DNA from: Alloacidobacterium sp035547425
Lineage (GTDB): Bacteria; Acidobacteriota; Terriglobia; Terriglobales; Acidobacteriaceae
Assembly: GCA_035547425.1 (NCBI GenBank)
Contig: DASZUU010000029.1
Span: 62,001-126,000 of the forward strand
Direction of reading: 5' to 3'
Length of the DNA stretch: 64,000 nt
Position 1 is the stretch's first letter, and every line of letters starts with the position of its first letter. The notes below the pieces were generated by a model, which had not been told where the DNA came from, ran no database searches, and saw nothing but the letters and a program-made list of their open reading frames with translations. A program made the translations under genes and the position numbers. Of the stretch, positions 61,910 to 64,000 are shown piece after piece.

Positions 61910-63207
61910 GCTTCTCTCCAGACTCGACCTTCAGGGTAACTGTAATCGCGCAATGTTTCAGGATAAATCTCCGCGCTGTAGCCCGGCTTCTGCGGCAAAA
62001 GATAATGCGCATTGCGAATACGCACCGGGTCGACAAAATGTTCGTGCAAGTGATCGACAAACTCCGTCACGCGATCTTTGAGTGTTGCGGAAACGCGCAG
62101 ATAATCAAAAACCGAGAGATGCTGTACATACTCGCACAAACCAACGCCGCCTGCATGTGGGCAAACCGGAACGTTAAACTTTGCCGCCATTAGGATGACA
62201 GCCAGATTCTCATTCACTCCCGCCAGCCTGCAGCTGTCAATCTGGCACACGTCAATTGCTTCTGCCTGCATCAATTGCTTGAACATGACACGGTTATGGC
62301 AATGTTCTCCGGTTGCGATGCGTACCTGCGGAACCTCCCGGCGAATCCGAGCATGGCCGAGAATATCATCGGGATTAGTCGGCTCTTCCATCCACCATGG
62401 ATTCACTTCCGCCAGCATGCGCGTGCGGTCGATCGCTTCTCCCACATCCCATTTCTGGTTTGCATCCATCATCAGCTTGTTTTCTGTACCGATGGCCTTC
62501 CGCAGCAAGCGCGCGCGCCGCAGATCATCCTCTGCATCGCCGCCGACTTTCAATTTGAAATGCGTCCATCCGCCCGCCAACCCTTCGTTCGCCAGTCGAA
62601 TAATTTTTTCATCGCTGTATCCAAACCATCCAGCGGAGGTCGTGTAAGCCGGGTAGCCTGTTTGGTCCAACTCTGCCAGCCGATCCGACATCCCTTTTTC
62701 GCGCTCGCGAAGCAATTGCAGCGCCTCTTCCGGCGTCAGCGCATCGTTGATGTAGCGGAAGTCAATGGCGCGAACGATCTCTTCAGCGTCCATCTCCGCA
62801 AGCAGCTTCCACAACGGCTTGTTCTGCACGCGTGCGTAAAGATCCCACACCGCATTCACCAGCGCGCCCGTTGCCAGGTGAATCACCCCCTTTTCCGGGC
62901 CCAGCCAGCGGAACTGGCTATCGGACGTCAGCTGCCGATAGAACGCGCCCAGATCATCGGTAATCGCCGACAGATTGCGTCCAACCACAAAGCGCGAAAG
63001 GTACCGCAGCGCCTCGACGCAAAGTTCTGTTCCGCGCCCAAGTGTAAAAGTCAGGCCATAGCCCTGCAGCCCCTGGTTGGTTTCGAGAATGCAATACGCC
63101 GCCGAATAATCAGGATCGGTATTGACCGCATCCGATCCTATCTGGAATCGCGATGTAGGAAAACGCAGATCGATCACCTGCGCATTGATAATCTTCAGTT
63201 CGCTCAA
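61906..63207 (-). CDS. L-fuconate dehydratase
   Basis: 433 residues, enolase superfamily. The FucD-type motifs are all present: FKLKVGG (catalytic Lys), MMDANQKW, WWMEEPTNPDDILGH and TGEH for the metal, QIDSCRLAG, and PHAGGVGLCEYVQH with the catalytic histidine. It dehydrates L-fuconate to 2-keto-3-deoxy-L-fuconate. It lies 24 bp after the SDR gene and overlaps the FAH gene. A second, more divergent copy is at 22224-23444. Confidence 0.92.
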   Translation of the reverse strand: MSELKIINAQVIDLRFPTSRFQIGSDAVNTDPDYSAAYCILETNQGLQGYGLTFTLGRGTELCVEALRYLSRFVVGRNLSAITDDLGAFYRQLTSDSQFRWLGPEKGVIHLATGALVNAVWDLYARVQNKPLWKLLAEMDAEEIVRAIDFRYINDALTPEEALQLLREREKGMSDRLAELDQTGYPAYTTSAGWFGYSDEKIIRLANEGLAGGWTHFKLKVGGDAEDDLRRARLLRKAIGTENKLMMDANQKWDVGEAIDRTRMLAEVNPWWMEEPTNPDDILGHARIRREVPQVRIATGEHCHNRVMFKQLMQAEAIDVCQIDSCRLAGVNENLAVILMAAKFNVPVCPHAGGVGLCEYVQHLSVFDYLRVSATLKDRVTEFVDHLHEHFVDPVRIRNAHYLLPQKPGYSAEIYPETLRDYSYPEGRVWREA

Positions 63208-63231
63208 TCGAAAACCCCTTCTCTCCTGTGA

Positions 63232-63990
63232 TTAAGCAGCGGTCCATCCGCCATCGATTGGCAAAAGCGATCCGGTCATGAATTCCGCCTCATCGGAACA
63301 GACGTAGCGGATGATCGAAGCAATCTCTTCAGGCTTGCCGAGTCGTCCTACAGGCTGACGGGCGTTCAGTTCCGCGCGAACCTTCTCTTTTTCATTTGGA
63401 TGGTACTTATCGAGATAGCCCTCAACAAAAGGCGTCTGCACCGTGCCTGGACAGATGCAGTTGACACGCAGTTCCTTCGGATATTCCACCGCCAGCTGCC
63501 GCGTCATCGCCAGAACTGCGCCTTTCGTCGTGCAGTAAGCAAAGCGCTGCTTGATGCCGACCATCCCTGCAACAGACCCTATATTTACGATGCTCCCTTT
63601 GTTCTTCAATAGCAATGGCAGCAGGGCGCGCGTCACCAGATAAACGGACTTCACATTGACTTCCATCAGTCGATCGAAATCATCAGGCTCAACGCGCGTG
63701 ATATCGCCAACATGCGCGATTCCGGCGTTATTCACCAAGATATCCAGGCGGTCAAGTTGCGCTGCTACGGCTTCAATGGACTCCCGTTTCGTCACATCCA
63801 TCAGCACCGCTTTCGCCTGCGGCAAGCTGGATGCGAGCGCCTTCGCTTTCTCCAGGTTTAAATCGGCAACGATCACCGCAGCACCGGCGCGGGCCAGCTC
63901 CTTGCAGGTAGCTTCGCCAATCCCGCTGGCGCCGCCCGTTACTAATGCGTGCTTGCCGTCCAGGCGAAAAGCATCCGTATGACTTGTCAT
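63232..63990 (-). CDS. SDR oxidoreductase, probable 2-keto-3-deoxy-L-fuconate dehydrogenase
   Basis: 252 residues, classical short-chain dehydrogenase: TGGASGIGEATC for NAD(P), NNAG, the serine in NIGSVAG and the YCTTK catalytic pair, with IRYVCSDEAEFMTGSLLPIDGGW at the end. As the first visible gene of the fucose operon it would oxidise 2-keto-3-deoxy-L-fuconate at C4; L-fucose dehydrogenase is the other option in the same family. The ATG lies 10 bp from the right edge, so the promoter and any further upstream genes are outside the window. Confidence 0.85.
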   Translation of the reverse strand: MTSHTDAFRLDGKHALVTGGASGIGEATCKELARAGAAVIVADLNLEKAKALASSLPQAKAVLMDVTKRESIEAVAAQLDRLDILVNNAGIAHVGDITRVEPDDFDRLMEVNVKSVYLVTRALLPLLLKNKGSIVNIGSVAGMVGIKQRFAYCTTKGAVLAMTRQLAVEYPKELRVNCICPGTVQTPFVEGYLDKYHPNEKEKVRAELNARQPVGRLGKPEEIASIIRYVCSDEAEFMTGSLLPIDGGWTAA

Positions 63991-64000
63991 CGAAAATTGA

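Overview
The window looks like a chromosome segment of an Acidobacteriota soil or plant-litter bacterium, probably Terriglobia (Acidobacteriaceae-like). The signs are three full-length and one broken very large TonB-dependent receptors that open with a carboxypeptidase-regulatory-like domain and end in an aromatic residue, long secreted TPR proteins, a multihaem cytochrome, many plant-polysaccharide hydrolases and FCD-type GntR regulators. No transposase, phage gene or CRISPR array was seen.

Layout. (1) 1-19.4 kb: a candidate locus for hydroxyproline-rich plant glycoproteins. It holds a DPP-IV-type peptidase (cut by the left edge), a large secreted DUF5695-like protein, a GH127 beta-L-arabinofuranosidase, a GntR regulator and a complete trans-4-hydroxy-L-proline pathway: epimerase, three D-hydroxyproline dehydrogenase subunits, a DapA-family deaminase and 2-oxoglutarate semialdehyde dehydrogenase. 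The pathway lies in two minus-strand operons separated by a TPR protein and a TonB receptor. One operator-like sequence recurs in front of GH127, both operons and the receptor. (2) 19.5-24.2 kb: GH29 alpha-L-fucosidase, a solute-binding-like protein without signal peptide, an L-fuconate-dehydratase paralogue and a GntR regulator. (3) 24.2-32.5 kb: secreted TPR protein and heptahaem cytochrome, divergent from a second TonB receptor. (4) 32.6-40.9 kb: methylcitrate cycle (prpBCD), divergent from metE under a cobalamin riboswitch, then a PabB-PabC fusion. (5) 41-44.8 kb: multicopper oxidase, metallophosphatase, a TonB-receptor remnant and an initiator tRNA. (6) 44.9-52.7 kb: a third TonB receptor divergent from cysD-cysN-cysH and a TauE/SafE exporter. 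(7) 52.8-64 kb: a second GH29, a GH3, lutABC and an L-fucose operon (SDR, FucD, FAH, FucP).

The most striking point lies in the gap between the third receptor and cysD (about 48.19-48.57 kb). Back-to-back promoters each drive a short, nearly leaderless ORF packed with cysteine codons (5 of 26 residues leftward, 9 of 31 rightward). Each ORF is followed 30-36 nt later by a Rho-independent terminator and then by the large gene. This is the layout of a divergent pair of cysteine-sensing transcription attenuators controlling sulfate assimilation and a TonB receptor.

How the parts work together. Arabinosidase, peptidase, fucosidases and GH3 would free L-arabinose, hydroxyproline and L-fucose from plant wall polymers. 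TonB receptors would import fragments. Hydroxyproline goes to 2-oxoglutarate. L-fucose goes through L-fuconate to pyruvate and L-lactate, and LutABC oxidises the lactate. All functional calls rest on reading the sequence and on family knowledge, with no database search.
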